Part shown: piece by piece, positions 24,995-37,044 of the stretch
Position numbering within the stretch: position 1 is the stretch's first letter
Layout: every line of letters starts with the position of its first letter
From: Gordionus sp. m RMFG-2023
Taxonomy: Eukaryota; Nematomorpha; Gordioida; Chordodea; Parachordodidae
Length of the DNA: 64,000 bases
Assembly (NCBI RefSeq): GCF_954871325.1
Contig: NC_088775.1
Span: forward strand, 25,707,561 to 25,771,560
Direction of reading: 5' to 3'
The notes under the pieces: generated by a model
Databases searched by the model: none
What the model saw: the letters and a program-made list of their open reading frames with translations, nothing else
Told to the model about the DNA's origin: nothing
Program-made: the position numbers and the translations under genes

Positions 24995-26869
24995 TATATT
25001 ATAAATTCATTTATAAACATATATGCCTGGGGCATTTTTTATATTTTAATAAAAAGTAGTATATAGTCAACTAATTGTATTTGTGCATAAAAGAATATTT
25101 GTAGCCTACTTTTATCATGTAAATAATATATTATCAATTCATTTCAATAACAGTTATTAAAATTTTTTACTGTTTAACTCTTCAAATCAGGTAGAAAACC
25201 CACATAATGGGCATGATTATGTTGGGTCTATGCAATCATAAGCTCCAAAAAACCATTATAACTGCTTAATCATAAAACAAAATTAAAATATTTTGCAGAT
25301 ATATACAATACCTACTACAAATATTAAGCTAAAAGATCCATGCAAAAAAATAGGTAATAACATTTTTTATACAACTAGAGTATGTATAGCCCATCCCCCT
25401 TCCTCCCCCCTACATGCTATAAAGGATTAAGTATTTTTTCTGTATTTATCATTTTAAATTATTTTATGAAAAGTAAAGAAAAATTTTCTAGTCAGTTAGA
25501 ATAATATATTAACTTTTAAGGTGGTAAAGTCGCATTTTCTTTCATAAAAATCTAATTCGTCGATATCTTTTACTATTTAAATATTTTCATCGGAATATCG
25601 GCGTTGTAAATTTGAAATAATTAAATCAAGGCATACATAGTAAATCTTTATTCGGTAATACTATTCTGGGTAATCGATATCAAATCGATAACTTTTCGGC
25701 CCGACCTTTTTAATGTTTAGCATTACTGAGAGAACATCATAAAGCATGAAATCCAAAATTTTAGCCTCCAAGTACTAATAGTTTCTGAGATATCAATGGT
25801 CAAAAGTGCCAAAAATGACCTTTTTTCGAAAAATACGATTTTATTAAAAAATAATGATGCTAAAAATAAAAATTATATGTCATTTTTAACTATTAAAGGC
25901 CTTTAATTAAATATTAAAATTTTTTATAAAATAAATCTTGCGGTTTTTATTTAATTTATAAATTTTGAACCAGAAGGCTCCAGGTGTTTTGCTTTCCGAA
26001 TTTTTTGAATTTAATATTTAATTATTCACTTATATTAAATATTTATAAAAAAAAATTTAAACTTGGGACAGCAATGGTTTTCTTATTTATTATAAAAAAA
26101 TTTTAGATGGCGCTCCTAATAAAATAATGCATTTTTGCTATATTTCGCCAATAATCATTTCGACTAACGGCAATTTTTCACAGTCTACATATATTTTTTT
26201 AAAAACTTTATCACGAAAATTTTTTAGCATAACAAACGAAAATCGCGAATCATTATTTCTTAAACAAAAACTTCAATTGAAAATTTTTAAACACAATTAT
26301 ACTTGCTTTTTAGGTACATTTTCATTATTAAATTAAGCTCTTTTTATAGCCTTCGATACTATTAATATATATTTTTATTTTATATATTTTTATATAGTTG
26401 TTTTAATATTTTAGTGTTTTATCATTTTTTTTAAATTATACCAATATCAATATTATCAAAATTTTAAAAATTATATAATATATGAAAATTTATAAATAAT
26501 TATTAGATTTCAGTAATAAAATATTTTCAAATTTTGATCATTAAGGCATCCTCGTTTATCTGTAAAGACATTTTTATCTACACGTCTTTCTAGTGGTGTT
26601 ATATTTTATAAATAACAATTTTAAATCAAGATATTCTTTTAAATAATAAAATCTCGACATTCATTTTTGGAAAAATTTTTTAAATTTGTTAAGTATCAAA
26701 ATTTAAATCATTATTAACAATCATATCTGCTGCTGTGGGATACTGAAAAAAATCGGATATTAAATTATTTGTTTGTAATCAATTGAAGACCTTGATAATT
26801 CATCATAATCTTTGTATTAATTATTTCATTAACAGTGTTTGATGCTTTCTCTTAAAATTACAATAGTAA
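24995..26869. other. AT-rich DNA, no gene seen
   Basis: No domain or coherent frame. The 25680-26040 stretch, with words like GTTTCTGAGATATCAATGG, has the look of non-coding transposon sequence, but no ends were found. The open frame at 26127-26336 has no recognisable motif. Confidence 0.45.
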
Positions 26870-27015
26870 ACCTTTATTTAGTATCTATACCCTTAAATGT
26901 TTTACAATGGGAGTCTATTACATCTTTTAATCTTATGCGAGAGATTAGCATGTAATCTATCTGTGTTTTCCTTGTACCACTTTCGTATGTTATTAAATGA
27001 GTGTCTTTTTCCTAT
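26870..27015 (-). pseudogene. RTE LINE endonuclease fragment in inverted orientation
   Basis: On the minus strand the segment reads DTHLITYESGTRKTQIDYML, the C-terminal part of the apurinic-type endonuclease of RTE retrotransposons, then ISRIRLKDVIDSH. The plus strand directly downstream resumes with the next conserved part (VIPGEDIATQHKLLVMDL). The two pieces are adjacent parts of one protein but on opposite strands, so the 5' end of this LINE copy is inverted. Confidence 0.75.
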
Positions 27016-28860
27016 AGTAGGTGTTGGTTAAGGCAAGGTCGAAGGCTTGCGCAAATTTCAATACGTGCTCTCCTTCATCATTAGACTTCAAAGTCATCCC
27101 AGGAGAAGATATCGCCACACAACACAAGCTACTAGTCATGGATTTACACATCTCAAATAAATCCACTCAACACAAGATAAAACTGGAACCATGCATCAAA
27201 TGGGGCAAATTAAAAACAATGACAGATGCCTTTGCAATCAATGCAAACATTGAAACAATAGATTCCTCACAAGTCAGTGAAAAAATGTGGACAGACCTTT
27301 CATCCAGATTAATAGACACTGCCAAATCGACACTAGGATTGACAAGGTGAGGCAACAATTCATACAAAGAACTATGGTGGTAGAATGAAGAGGTACAAAC
27401 CACTATAAATGAGAAAAAAGCCCTATATGTGGTACAAATCCAAAAACCCAGATGACAATTACAAAAAATCCAAGAGAATAGCTACAAAGGCGGTGGCTAG
27501 GGCCAAATCTATGGCATACGATGACATGTATGAAGAACTACATACAAAAGAAGGGCAAAATAAAATATAGAGATTAAACAGCGAGAAAAGAACTCTAGGG
27601 ATATAAACGGAGCTCCGAAAGTAATCAAAAATAAAGATGGGAAATTGATAATAAAGGAAAAAGAAATAATGAATAGATGGAAAGAATATTTTCAGGAACT
27701 TCTCAACTTTAATCCATACATACTACATCTAGACGAACACTCCTCATGTCAAAACCTTGTACAACCTATAACAGAACAAGAAATAATCACATGCCTTAAG
27801 CATATGAAAAATAACAAAACTAGGGGTCCAGACGATATTCCAATAGAAAGCCTTAAAGCACTAGGAGATGATGGAATACATCTCCTCACAAATCTGTACA
27901 ATAAAATACTTGGAAATGATGAGGTTCCCCAAAAATGGAGGCAGAGCTATCTAGCTCCTATCTTCAAAAATAAAAAGGATCCACACAATTGTCAAAATTA
28001 CAGTGGCATAAAACTAATGTCACACTGTCTAAAACTATACGAAAAAATAATAGAAAAAAGATTAAGAGACATAATCGAAATAGGAGAGACTCAGTTTGGC
28101 TTTATGCCTGAAAGATCAACAACTGATGCTATCCAAGCAATTAGGCAGATGAGTGAAAAATACAGGGAAAAGAACAAAAAGCTACACATGGTCTTTCTCG
28201 ATCTAGAAAAGGCCTTCGATAGAATCCCAAGAAAACATATCTGGTGGGCGCTACGCCACAAAAAGTTCCCGAAAAATATATAAGAATAATACAGGATATG
28301 TATATGGGCCATACAACAATGGTCCGTAGCACAACAGGTACTTACAGGCTTCACAATAGCCGAAGGAGTTCATCAAGGGTCGGCTCTCAGCCCACTTCTC
28401 TTCATTACAGTAATTGATGTATTAGCACAGTCTATACCTCAAACAGTCCTGTGGAATATGATATTTGCAGATGATATTGTGATACTTGCCGAATCCAATG
28501 ATGAAATGAAGGAAAGATTAGTGAGTTGGATAATTATCCTAGAAAAGCATGGATTAAAAGAAAATAGAGAAAAGACGGAGTATATGGTGATAGGAGGAGA
28601 TGAAACAGAGTATTGATATATATGAATGCCAGATATCGGCAATTGAAAGCTGCAAATATTTGGACTCCACTATACAAACAAATGGCACAATAGAAAAAGA
28701 GATAAAGAGTAAGATTAAACAAGGGTAGTTAAAGTGGAGATCTTTATCTGGAGTGCTATTTGACAAAAGAATCCCACACAAATTAAAGGGAAAATTTACA
28801 GTTCCATAGTACAACCAACTATTCTATATAGTTCGGAAACATGGTCAACCAAAGAGGTAA
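27016..28860 (+). pseudogene. RTE-clade non-LTR retrotransposon: endonuclease end and reverse transcriptase
   Basis: After KVIPGEDIATQHKLLVMDL (27078-27135) come the linker (WWNEEVQTTINEK at about 27373) and the RT open frame 27645-28283. The frame has RGPDDIPIESLK, WRQSYLAPIFKNK, NYSGIKLMSH, TQFGFMPERSTTDAI and FLDLEKAFDRIPR (first catalytic Asp). One frameshift later follow IRIIQDMYMGHTT, then GVHQGSALSPLLF and the catalytic box FADDIVIL. At 28650-28830 the thumb/C-terminal part is seen (CKYLDSTIQ, KWRSLSGVLF, HKLKGKF). This motif set is that of the RTE clade, often annotated as craniofacial development protein 2-like. Stops and shifts show the copy is dead, and it breaks off near 28860 without a recognisable 3' tail. 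Confidence 0.9.
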
Positions 28861-29627
28861 TGCTAACTGAAATTTTCGTATTTTTTGGTAGACATGGCAA
28901 ACATCAGAGATTTGTTTCTTTATTTTGAGACATTATTTTTGGAAACAATGTCTGAACTTTTGATGCTTCAATAATTATTACTTTCTCCTCTTCGTCATTA
29001 TTATATTAATCTAAAATAAATTTTTAAAATTAGCATAAAAAAATTAAATTAACCAATTCCATTGAAAATATAAATTGCAGATTCCTTGATATGGATTATA
29101 ATATAAAAAATTGTCTGGTTTATTGATAAACTCGAGCATAATATTTAATGAAAATATTACATAAATATATATTTTTATTACATAAATTACAATGTTTTTT
29201 ACATAAATTTTTTTATAAAATAAAAAAAAAATATTTTTTAATTTTTTTTTACAAAAGTAGCCTAAAAGGTAGCTAATAGCGCGCTACTTTTAAAAAGTAA
29301 GATTTAATTACTCTGCTATAAATCTTCAATTTAAATAAGTTAACTAACATTGCATTAAATTTTTTTCTTACTTTTATTTTATTTATATGTTTTAGATTAA
29401 ATGGTCTAGCATTGATAAAATAATAGCAAGTGTCTTACATTTTCGATATTAAATTATGATTAATTACAAAAAATCAATTTATAAACCAGAACGAACCGAA
29501 AAGAACGTTAATTTTTCAAAAAAACTTGGAATGGAACAAAACATTTATAAAATATCTAACTAAAACCTGAAAAACCAGAATCGCGGTTCGAACCCTGGAC
29601 ATTATCAAATGCCATGTTATATAAAAC
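28861..29627. other. AT-rich DNA with a hAT subterminal relic
   Basis: 29255-29305 contains GTAGCTAATAGCGCGCTACT, nearly the same as in the hAT element at 56944-58337 (near 58218), so a fragment of that family lies here. 29480-29605 holds repeated GAAC words and CGGTTCGAACC, which looks like a tRNA T-arm but lacks the other arms. Confidence 0.5.
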
Positions 29628-29887
29628 CAGGGTTGGGCATTTGACCGATATATGACCGGTAAAATATGGTTAAATTCAAATAAATGATTCTTAAATCAAT
29701 ATTAACTTTATTTTGTTTTGAATATATATAGTAAAATGAATCTTAATATTAATTTTATTTAAATCCATTGTCATTCAATAACTAATATTTAGTCAGTGAT
29801 AGAGTCTTGTTCTGATTCATATTCAATCATTTTCTTTAATATTTTTTAATCAATTTTTCTGTTGTCGAGATCTTCAATCGATTAGAC

Positions 29888-30140
29888 TAGTGTTGTTAAT
29901 TAGTCGATTTCTACCGACTAAGACTAATAGTCGTAGTTGAGGAAATCGACTAAAAACTTTAGCGACTAAATTAGTCGATTAGTCATGAAAACGACTAATT
30001 TAGTCGACTAAAACGACTAATCAGAGAAGATAAACAAAAAGAAGTAAAGTGAGAATTTGTCACTAAAATAACTATAAGAGTCATATATAAGTTATTTTTA
30101 ATATTTTTTGAATTTCTTTTTCTTTGAAGGAACAGGTTGT
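29888..30140 (+). repeat. Left terminal arm of copy 1
   Basis: 12-bp terminus, then about 120 bp of imperfect AGTCGACTAA/TTAGTCG iterations able to form many small hairpins, then a block matching 44400-44520 in inverse orientation (words GTAAAGTGAGAATTTGTCA and GGAACAGGTT). Confidence 0.75.
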
Positions 30141-30777
30141 TGTATGCAAATATATATTTAGATGAGCCCTTATTAATTGGGTGGTATTCAAATTTATATA
30201 GATGAACTTTCATGGATTTTGTTGTATGCAAATAAAAATAATTATGAATATGAATCTTTTTGATTATAGTTAAAAAGAAAAATATAATTTTTAATTACTT
30301 ATTTTTGTGATGAATTTTTACGAAATTATAATTTTTGGAATATTAAAAGTGGAATAAAATAAAAAGATTTGAAATAAAAGAAAATCATTCTTGAAGATAA
30401 AAAAAGAAAAAGGATATTAGAATTAATCTGGTTACGATCTCAGACTAGTGATTATACTGAGGGTAACATCAGTAAGATTACCAAATTCAATAAATTACAT
30501 ATATTGCATTATGTTCAGTCTCTCCCACTAGCCTCAGCAATGTATATCAATCCCATATTGGTACAGTGGTGCCTTATAGTGATTGATCCAGGCTTTAGAA
30601 GATCAAAGGTCAGTCTAATTATACATTGGAACTAGGTAAAAAAAAAATATATATAAATTTTTTGATAATTTCGGTTTTCTTATTGATGTTATATAAAATT
30701 TCGATTATTGTATTGGTTTTATTCGTATGTTTATATTTATTTAATTGTTTAAGATTAATTAAAATTATTTTAATCAA
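30141..30777 (+). other. Unique segment of copy 1 with an 83-codon frame lacking an early ATG
   Basis: 30414-30645 stands out by higher GC and complexity. One plus frame stays open for about 83 codons (ends HWN-stop near 30637; contains LPLASAMYINPILVQW and VIDPGFRRSKVSLII). In such AT-rich DNA a random frame of this length is unusual. No family recognised, no start codon near its beginning and no clear splice sites. Possibly captured host DNA. Confidence 0.35.
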
Positions 30778-31011
30778 GTGGTTATTGAGTACACTTTAAT
30801 GTATATTACGCAAATAAATTTATTAAGTTTAATACTTGAAAATATAAGTATAATTATATTTTTGTTGCTAATTTTAAGTTTCACGTTAGGTTTAATTATA
30901 GGAAGAAATACGACTTACGTTAAGATAGAGAGTAAAGAGTTTGAAAATATTAAGAATGTATTAAGAGAGGAAGATAAGAAAAGAAATATAAACAACTTCA
31001 TAAAATTATAA
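30778..31011 (+). CDS. Small hypothetical single-pass membrane protein
   Basis: An open frame of 77 codons (first codon GTG; an ATG lies at codon 8). It has one hydrophobic helix of about 25 residues (IIIFLLLILSFTLGLIIG) followed by a charged tail (YVKIESKEFENIKNVLREED). The hydrophobic-then-amphipathic layout looks less random than other short frames here. It sits inside copy 1, just before the satellite, and has no mirror copy in the other arm. No family recognised; it may still be chance in AT-rich DNA. Confidence 0.3.
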   Translation: MVIEYTLMYITQINLLSLILENISIIIFLLLILSFTLGLIIGRNTTYVKIESKEFENIKNVLREEDKKRNINNFIKL

Positions 31012-31275
31012 ATTGTTATTTCTGAACTTTTTAAAAATTATTTTAAAGCAAGGTATAAATATATATTGTAAACATGTTAAATCAAAATTTCAGTGAAGAT
31101 GTACCATAGAAAAGTGACAATTGTCATAATCGTCATTTTAAAAGTTTTTCGAATTTTTTTAACGCAAGTGGGTAAAAATATAGATTGTAAATGTTATATA
31201 AAATTTCAGTGAAGATGTACCATAGAAAAGTGACAATTGTCATAATCGTCATTTTAAAAGTTTTATGAAATAGAT
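31010..31275 (+). repeat. 119-bp satellite, about two units
   Basis: Two plus-orientation units with GAAGATGTACCATAGAAAAG and the palindrome TGACAATTGTCA at their core. Same family as 38570-39633, 50185-50830, 59560-60005 and 62045-64000. Confidence 0.85.
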
Positions 31276-32039
31276 GAAATGTTATAATATAAAGGCATTT
31301 TCAATCATGGAGAAAGAAAGAATGTGAAATGAAATTGTAAATAATTTTCATATGTTTTTCGTCTTGCCCCGCCCATATAAAAAAATTTTAACCACGCTGG
31401 CCTCATATGAAATTTAAATATGACTATTCTTTAAATTTTTTAAGTATCTAATAAAAAAAAGTTTCATCGCTACTACACCACTACAAAAAATCTCATTATA
31501 TAAAAAGCATAAAAGAATTTACGATTTAAATTATGATCAAAATATTTATGGTATTATAAAATAATATTTATTGATATTAATTATAGTTATGCAAAATTAA
31601 TAAAGAATTCATATTTTCTGTGCTCAAAGACGTTCCCATTTATTAATACCTTTCTCTCTGTAATAGAATTGCCAATATTTTTCTAATTTAATTTTAATTG
31701 TAATTACATCATTTTTTTGATGTTTCCACAATAGTAGGATATCGGTATACCTTTTCCTAAACTGAGATTTTATATAAATAAATTTATATTTAAAGAGAAA
31801 TGATGCTAAATTTAAATATATTGTTTATAAATTTAAAATAAACTAAGTAGCATGAATCCTTTCTAAATTATATTAATCAATCTCCTTTAAAATTTAAATG
31901 TTTTGTTATATAAATAGTGTACTCTACTCAGTCCTCTCCTCACTATTAACCTCATCTACCCTTATATTGTGAAATTAATATTGATAAAGTAAAAAAATTT
32001 GAAAAAAATTTAAAATAATAATATGGGAGAGAGAGAGAG
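31276..32039. other. AT-rich DNA, no gene seen
   Basis: No frame or repeat of note apart from a short GAGAGAGAGAG run near 32027. Confidence 0.5.
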
Positions 32040-32520
32040 TCGGGGGAGATATTGGTTATTTGGTATCCCGTCTTTACAGAGAATCTTTTATAGAGAATGC
32101 AAATATAGAGAAAACAATTGGAGAGAATGTCGTTTAATAATGAATGTCGTTTATAAAGAATATCGTTTATAGAGAATGATTTTATAGAGAATTTATTTTG
32201 TAGAGAAACTTTTAAAGAGAAAACAATTATGGAGAATGTCGTTTATAGAGAATTTCATTTATAGAGAATGATTTTGTAGAGAATCTCGTTTATAGAGAAA
32301 CTTTTTAAGAGAAAACAATTATAGAGAATGTCGTTTATATAGAATCTCATTTACAGAGAATTAGAGAATCTCTTTTATAGAGAATATTTTTGCAGAGAAT
32401 TGTTTTGCAGAGAATTGTTTTAGTGCGAATTATTTTATAGGGAAGGATTAATAATTTTATATTGAAGAATTTTACAGAGAATGATTTTATAGAAAATGAA
32501 TTATTTTAGAAATAAATTTT
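32040..32520 (+). repeat. TATAGAGAATG-type iterations, left block
   Basis: About two dozen imperfect repeats of a 12-20 base word around TATAGAGAATG. They are the inverse of the block at 37045-37470. The outer edges, CGTCTTTACAGAGAA here and TTCTCTATAAAGACG there, form an inverted pair, so the two blocks look like long terminal repeats of one element enclosing the MULE. Confidence 0.8.
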
Positions 32521-32597
32521 CTCAAATATGACCATTTACCGTCTAATTCTATTTTTTTGGCACTTATTAAACCAGATTTAATCTAATATAATTTATT

Positions 32598-32730
32598 AAA
32601 AATATATTTAAGGATATTTATTTGGAAAATCTACTCAATAAGAGGCTAAGGATATTTAATCTGGAAAATCTACTCAATAAGAGGCTAAGGATATTTAATC
32701 TGGAAAATCTACTCAATAAGAGGCTTTGAG
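32598..32730 (+). repeat. Three ~46-bp repeats (ACTCAATAAGAGGC), left
   Basis: Three copies of TCTACTCAATAAGAGGC separated by AAGGATATTTAATCTGGAAAA. Three inverted copies lie at 35020-35130, so these are inverted-repeat arms around the MULE transposase. Confidence 0.85.
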
Positions 32731-33116
32731 ATTCTTTTTAATTACAAATGTAGAATATTTTATTATTATATATATTTGATGCGAAATATCAAATACATTT
32801 AGAAAAGGAAAACATCAAAGTAGGCTTAAGAAAAATTTCCAAAAAAGCAATGTCCTACACCATCACTTGGAAAGCAATAAGATAAGTTGGAAAAATTAAG
32901 TTATTCACAAAAATAAATAATTACTAAGTTAGTTATAATCTTAATAACTTAACATTTTATTGCATAAATTTTTTATTCAAATTTTCAAATTTTTTCGATC
33001 AAATAAAATTAATTCAAAATAGTTCCATAATCCAAAATATATAATTTTTATTCATAACAAATGCATATATACATTGTATATAAATATAAATTTAATTATA
33101 TATTTAAAAATATAAT

Positions 33117-34553
33117 TTAAACATTTAAATTAATATTGTGAGACAATGCCCTTAGGTAATCTAACATGGGCCTTGAATAGTAATCTTCGACTATTCTATA
33201 TACCCGTTGAGCTCTTTCCCGATATTGTTTCTTTGAGAGTGGAGCCAATAGTCCCAAAGAATATTGCGCTAATTTATAGCAATTAAGGCTATCTTCATCT
33301 TTGAGAGCTAAAAATTAAATAAGATTTTTAAAATATTTTATATAATATATATTTCCAAATGGTTGGATGATGGGAACTTATATGGGAAGAAAAACTCCGG
33401 TGCCAACCTTCTACTGCATCGTTGGTATTTGGAGCTCGCATCAGAGTGGAATCATAGAAATTCCATAATGAAATACTAAACAATGGGGATCTCCTCTCCA
33501 TTGCTATCATTTTGCCTATCCATGTCTCCTCGAAGTATTCTATCAAAGGTTGGAGAATATCCCGCCTTTCTTGATAGAATTCGGAACCAACCAGCACCTC
33601 GAATCCATGGATTATGTCGTCCACTGGCACATATGCCAGTGATAATAACATCTTAATTTGTAAAGCAAAATTAGGCTCTGTCATATATGACATTCAAATT
33701 ATTGCATTTTTTTGAACGGGCGCCATATGCATTGAGACATGTGGAAGAAACATCCACGGTTATCAGCCAACGGAAAAGATTGGTTGAAAGCTGATATGGC
33801 TGCCAATTCAAAGTCTGTCATTATAGACCTAGGATCAAGATGAATTTCGAAATTTTTAATTTTTTCGAAAATATTTAAATAATCTTGATGGCGACGCGAC
33901 GCCATAAGGATATAAACGGCAGGAATAATCGTGTCGTATTTCATCCCATGGATGGTATAGATTTGTTGAAAGAGTGGAGGGCATGTTTTGAAGGTGCCAT
34001 CTGCGTACCATTTGTCGCACGTTGATAGGAACTGTACATTTTTCATTGTTGAAAATATTAGGCATCGATGATCATGGTGACCGCTATCATATAATAAAAA
34101 TTATTGCCCGTTATTATTTATTTGATATTCAATAGGGATTATTAGGTCAATTAAATTAACAGGAACAGTAGGCGCCCTTCCTACTAAGCGTCGTTTTCTT
34201 TGAATTGTTCTTTTGATTAAGGAACAACTTGGCATTCTCCCCATAGCTGCTGTAGATATATTGGTTGTTATATCCGCTATTATATTATTGGGTAGAGTTT
34301 GCGAGGTAGTTGCCTTTTCCTTTATTTGATTTATTTCTTTCCTTGCTTCAATTTCGGCAATGTCTGGAACATGATTATGCATTTGATTATGAAATATAAC
34401 TCCAGATTTTGTCCTCCTTCCATTGCACTCCTCCAAGTGGAATTTAACGCAACGCCAATAACTTGTATCGTTAATAAGCTTTTCTCGTTGAAATATAAAT
34501 GATTCAAAAATTAGTAATTGATTGTTTTGACTGCTTAAAATAAATTCAGCCAT
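33117..34553 (-). pseudogene. MULE transposase with FLYWCH-type zinc finger (nearly complete, broken)
   Basis: The ATG at 34553 opens a 150-codon frame with a FLYWCH-like finger (YWRCVKFHLEECNGRR then HNHVPD). One in-frame stop (34101) separates it from the catalytic part in the same frame: WYADGTFKTCPPLF (first Asp), GMKYDTIIPAVYILM, IMTDFELAAISAF (second Asp), GCFFHMSQ. After a frameshift at about 33695 it continues with LAYVPVDDII, FEETWIG, NDAVEGWHRSF (Glu block) and HPTIWKY. A short AT-rich gap of about 45 nt with an AG end but no GT donor (about 33299-33343) precedes the tail ALKDEDSLNCYKLAQYSLGL, ending LSHNINLNV at 33117. The domain order is that of animal MULE transposases. One stop and one shift suggest fairly recent loss of function. 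Confidence 0.88.
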
Positions 34554-35019
34554 TAATTTATAAGTTCTTTAAAAAAAATTTAGATTTCAAAATTAATGAC
34601 AATTTTTCTTAAATCCTATTATATATAAAATTAAACTTAAATAATTGTAAGTTTAAACTTTTATTATAATTTTTATTTATTTGTATTTTCATAGAGCAAA
34701 TCTCAATCAAATATAAAAATTTTTTTATTTCCATTTTATTTTTAGATTTTTTTTTCTCAATAAGAATTATATTTGTCCATATTTTCTATGTTTTATATTT
34801 TTACATAAAAAAAAACAAGACAGACGCTGTCATATAAATTCTCGGAACCCTTGAATAAAAAAAAAGGAAAAAATAATAAAAAAAAATATTCACGTTCCTG
34901 ATTTGTAATTGTTTATGAATAATTATGATAATATTTTTAAGTTTCCTGTTATTTTTTTTAAAATACGCTGAACAATTAGAAGTAGTAATGTTAAAATTAT
35001 GAAAATATTTCCTTCTTTA

Positions 35020-35130
35020 TCGCCTCTTATAGAGTAGATTTTCCAGATAAAATATCCTTAGCCTCTTATTGAGTAGATTTTCCAGATTAAATATCCTAAG
35101 CCTCTTATTGAGTAGATTTTCCAAATAAAT
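35020..35130 (-). repeat. Three ~46-bp repeats, right (inverted)
   Basis: Reverse-complement copies of the repeats at 32598-32730. Confidence 0.85.
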
Positions 35131-35152
35131 ATTCTTAAATATATTTTTAATA

Positions 35153-35305
35153 GAAAGAGCTCAACGGGTGTATAGAATAGTCGAAGATTACTATTCAAGG
35201 CCCATGTTAGATTACCTAAGGGCATTGTCTCACAATATTAATTTAAATGTTTAAATTATATTTTTAAATTATATAATTAAATTTATATACAATGTATATA
35301 TGCAT
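35153..35305 (+). pseudogene. Inverted copy of the MULE 3' coding end
   Basis: The plus strand encodes YRIVEDYYSRPMLDYLRALS-type residues, the same C-terminal end as 33117-33222 on the minus strand, and continues through the stop into the same 3' flank (to about 35305). So two 3' ends of the MULE point away from each other. Only the last part of the gene is duplicated. Confidence 0.8.
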
Positions 35306-35424
35306 TAGTTTCTATTAGTGCTTTGCTTTAACTAGTAGAGTAGCAATTTAAAAAAAAAACTATTAGCAACAAAGCCAGCCTTACGCCAATTTTTTTAGAA
35401 AATTTTGTCAATATTTAGTTGCTT

Positions 35425-35690
35425 TGTGCATTATTTTAATCTGCATGGCCTGGCCCCGATTTTTTAAAAATATATTATATATTTTTGCCTAGATAATAAT
35501 GGTGATTTAAAATATTTGGTTTTAAAATATATGGCCTGGCCCGGGTTTTTAAAAAAAAAGCTTTTTTGACCCGGCCCGTGTATTTAAAAAAATAAAATTT
35601 TAGGCTCGGCCCGGGTATATTTAAAAAAATTAAAATACAGCCCAGTCCGTGTATCCGGGCCGGATTTAAAGGGCCTGTAGGTCTCTGATT
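35425..35690. repeat. GGCCCGG-bearing iterations
   Basis: Four or five spaced copies of a GGCCTGGCCCGGG-like word separated by T/A runs in otherwise AT-rich DNA. They resemble the hairpin-forming subterminal iterations at other element ends in this window. The minus-strand frame here (35475-35735) follows from the repeat. Confidence 0.6.
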
Positions 35691-35799
35691 TATAGTACGC
35701 GTTTCTAATTTCCCTGATAAATCTGATTTTACCAAATCTATTCCGAAGAGAATCTACCCTGGGAATTTCATAAGATTTCGCCTAAATTTTTTGTATTTA

Positions 35800-36530
35800 A
35801 TAATTTATAATGAAAATCTATATAATTTAGTAAAAATTAAGGTAAGGGCGATAGTTTGATGGGTATTTTGTTCTATTTTTTGCATTTTAAATAATAAATT
35901 GAGCGCGTTTTATTAAATTTTAAATCTGATTTTGCCGAAAATGCATTCCAATATGTGTAGAATACCCACCCTATAAATTTCAGAAGATTTTATATTGAAC
36001 TTCTGAAGAAATTTTAATTTACATTAATCTGAAATTTATAAGTAATGTTAGTAGCCTAAAAATCAGCTAAACCTAATTTGGCTTAACCGAAAAATCGCCT
36101 AAAACTAATTAGACAAAATGTAGGGACTGGGAGCTAGGCTAATCGCCCGTCTGCGTTATGCAACACTAAGCCTAGCCTTTATTAAAATTATTTTATAAAT
36201 TTATTATGTAACGATATATGACGAGTGATTAACCGAGCTCCTTAGCCGATGCCTAATTTTTGACTATTCGTTTTCGCCTATTTTTATGTTAAGCCTAATT
36301 ATGCTTAGCCGATTTTTTGGCCTAAAAACTTGGCTAACCGTTTTGGAATTGCCTAAAATTAACCGATTGCGCAACATTAAGGGTGGTATGTTACACTTAT
36401 TAAGGTGCATTTCTTGCAAAATCAGATTTTTAAATTTAAAAAACGCACTCAATTAATGATTTTAAATGCAAATAACAACAAAAAATAAAACAATACCCAT
36501 CAAACTATCGCCTTACCAAAATTAAGTTAA
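35800..36530. repeat. Inverted repeat enclosing a small TAATGTT-ended element
   Basis: 35810-36010 and 36378-36525 are inverted relatives (shared GCGATAGTTTGATGGGTATT). Between them lies a ~335-bp piece (about 36043-36378) beginning TAATGTTAGTAG and ending CAACATTA, with AGCC/GGCT iterations inside, similar in style to hAT MITE ends. Confidence 0.6.
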
Positions 36531-37044
36531 GATCACTAGAGTACTGTCTAATATTCACATGATAGGAGGGAACACTCGGGGGTGGTTGGATCAATTTCTG
36601 TCGAAATCATCATAGGTCCGAAAATAATTGTATCTGAATTTACAAAATAAAAAATGATAGTTCAAACTCTTACCTAAAAATTATTCATCGACAAAATTTA
36701 AAATAATACATTTTTTTCTCTAAATTGATTTTAGTAAAATGAAAATTTCTTATTACAAGCCGTAAACTCCTTATCAGTTTAGAGAAAGATGAATCAAAAA
36801 GTTTAAAATGTTTTTTGCACTTGTTAAACATAACGGAATTCCAAATACAAACTAAAGTGTCCTTTTATTATTGGTAGATAGATCTGGTTATAAGCAAGTA
36901 TAATTATCATTAATATTTAAATTTCTTCGTATCATTAGGACTAATTATTTATTCAAACTTTTCTGTTGAAGGGGGGGGGGGGTGTTTTTTTCAAATCCCG
37001 CATAAAATTTTTGAACTTTATAATTGTCCCATATATAATATTTC
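36531..37044. other. AT-rich DNA with a poly-G run
   Basis: A run of about a dozen G at 36970-36982. No gene or element end seen. Confidence 0.5.

Noticed and set aside
26127-26336. 69-codon open frame
   Set aside because: AT-driven composition, no motif, no splice or start context; most likely chance.
29560-29600. CGGTTCGAACC as a tRNA T-arm
   Set aside because: No D-arm, anticodon arm or acceptor stem can be built from the preceding 60 bases.
35475-35735. Minus-strand 86-codon frame
   Set aside because: Derived from the GGCCCGG iterations; no conserved motif.
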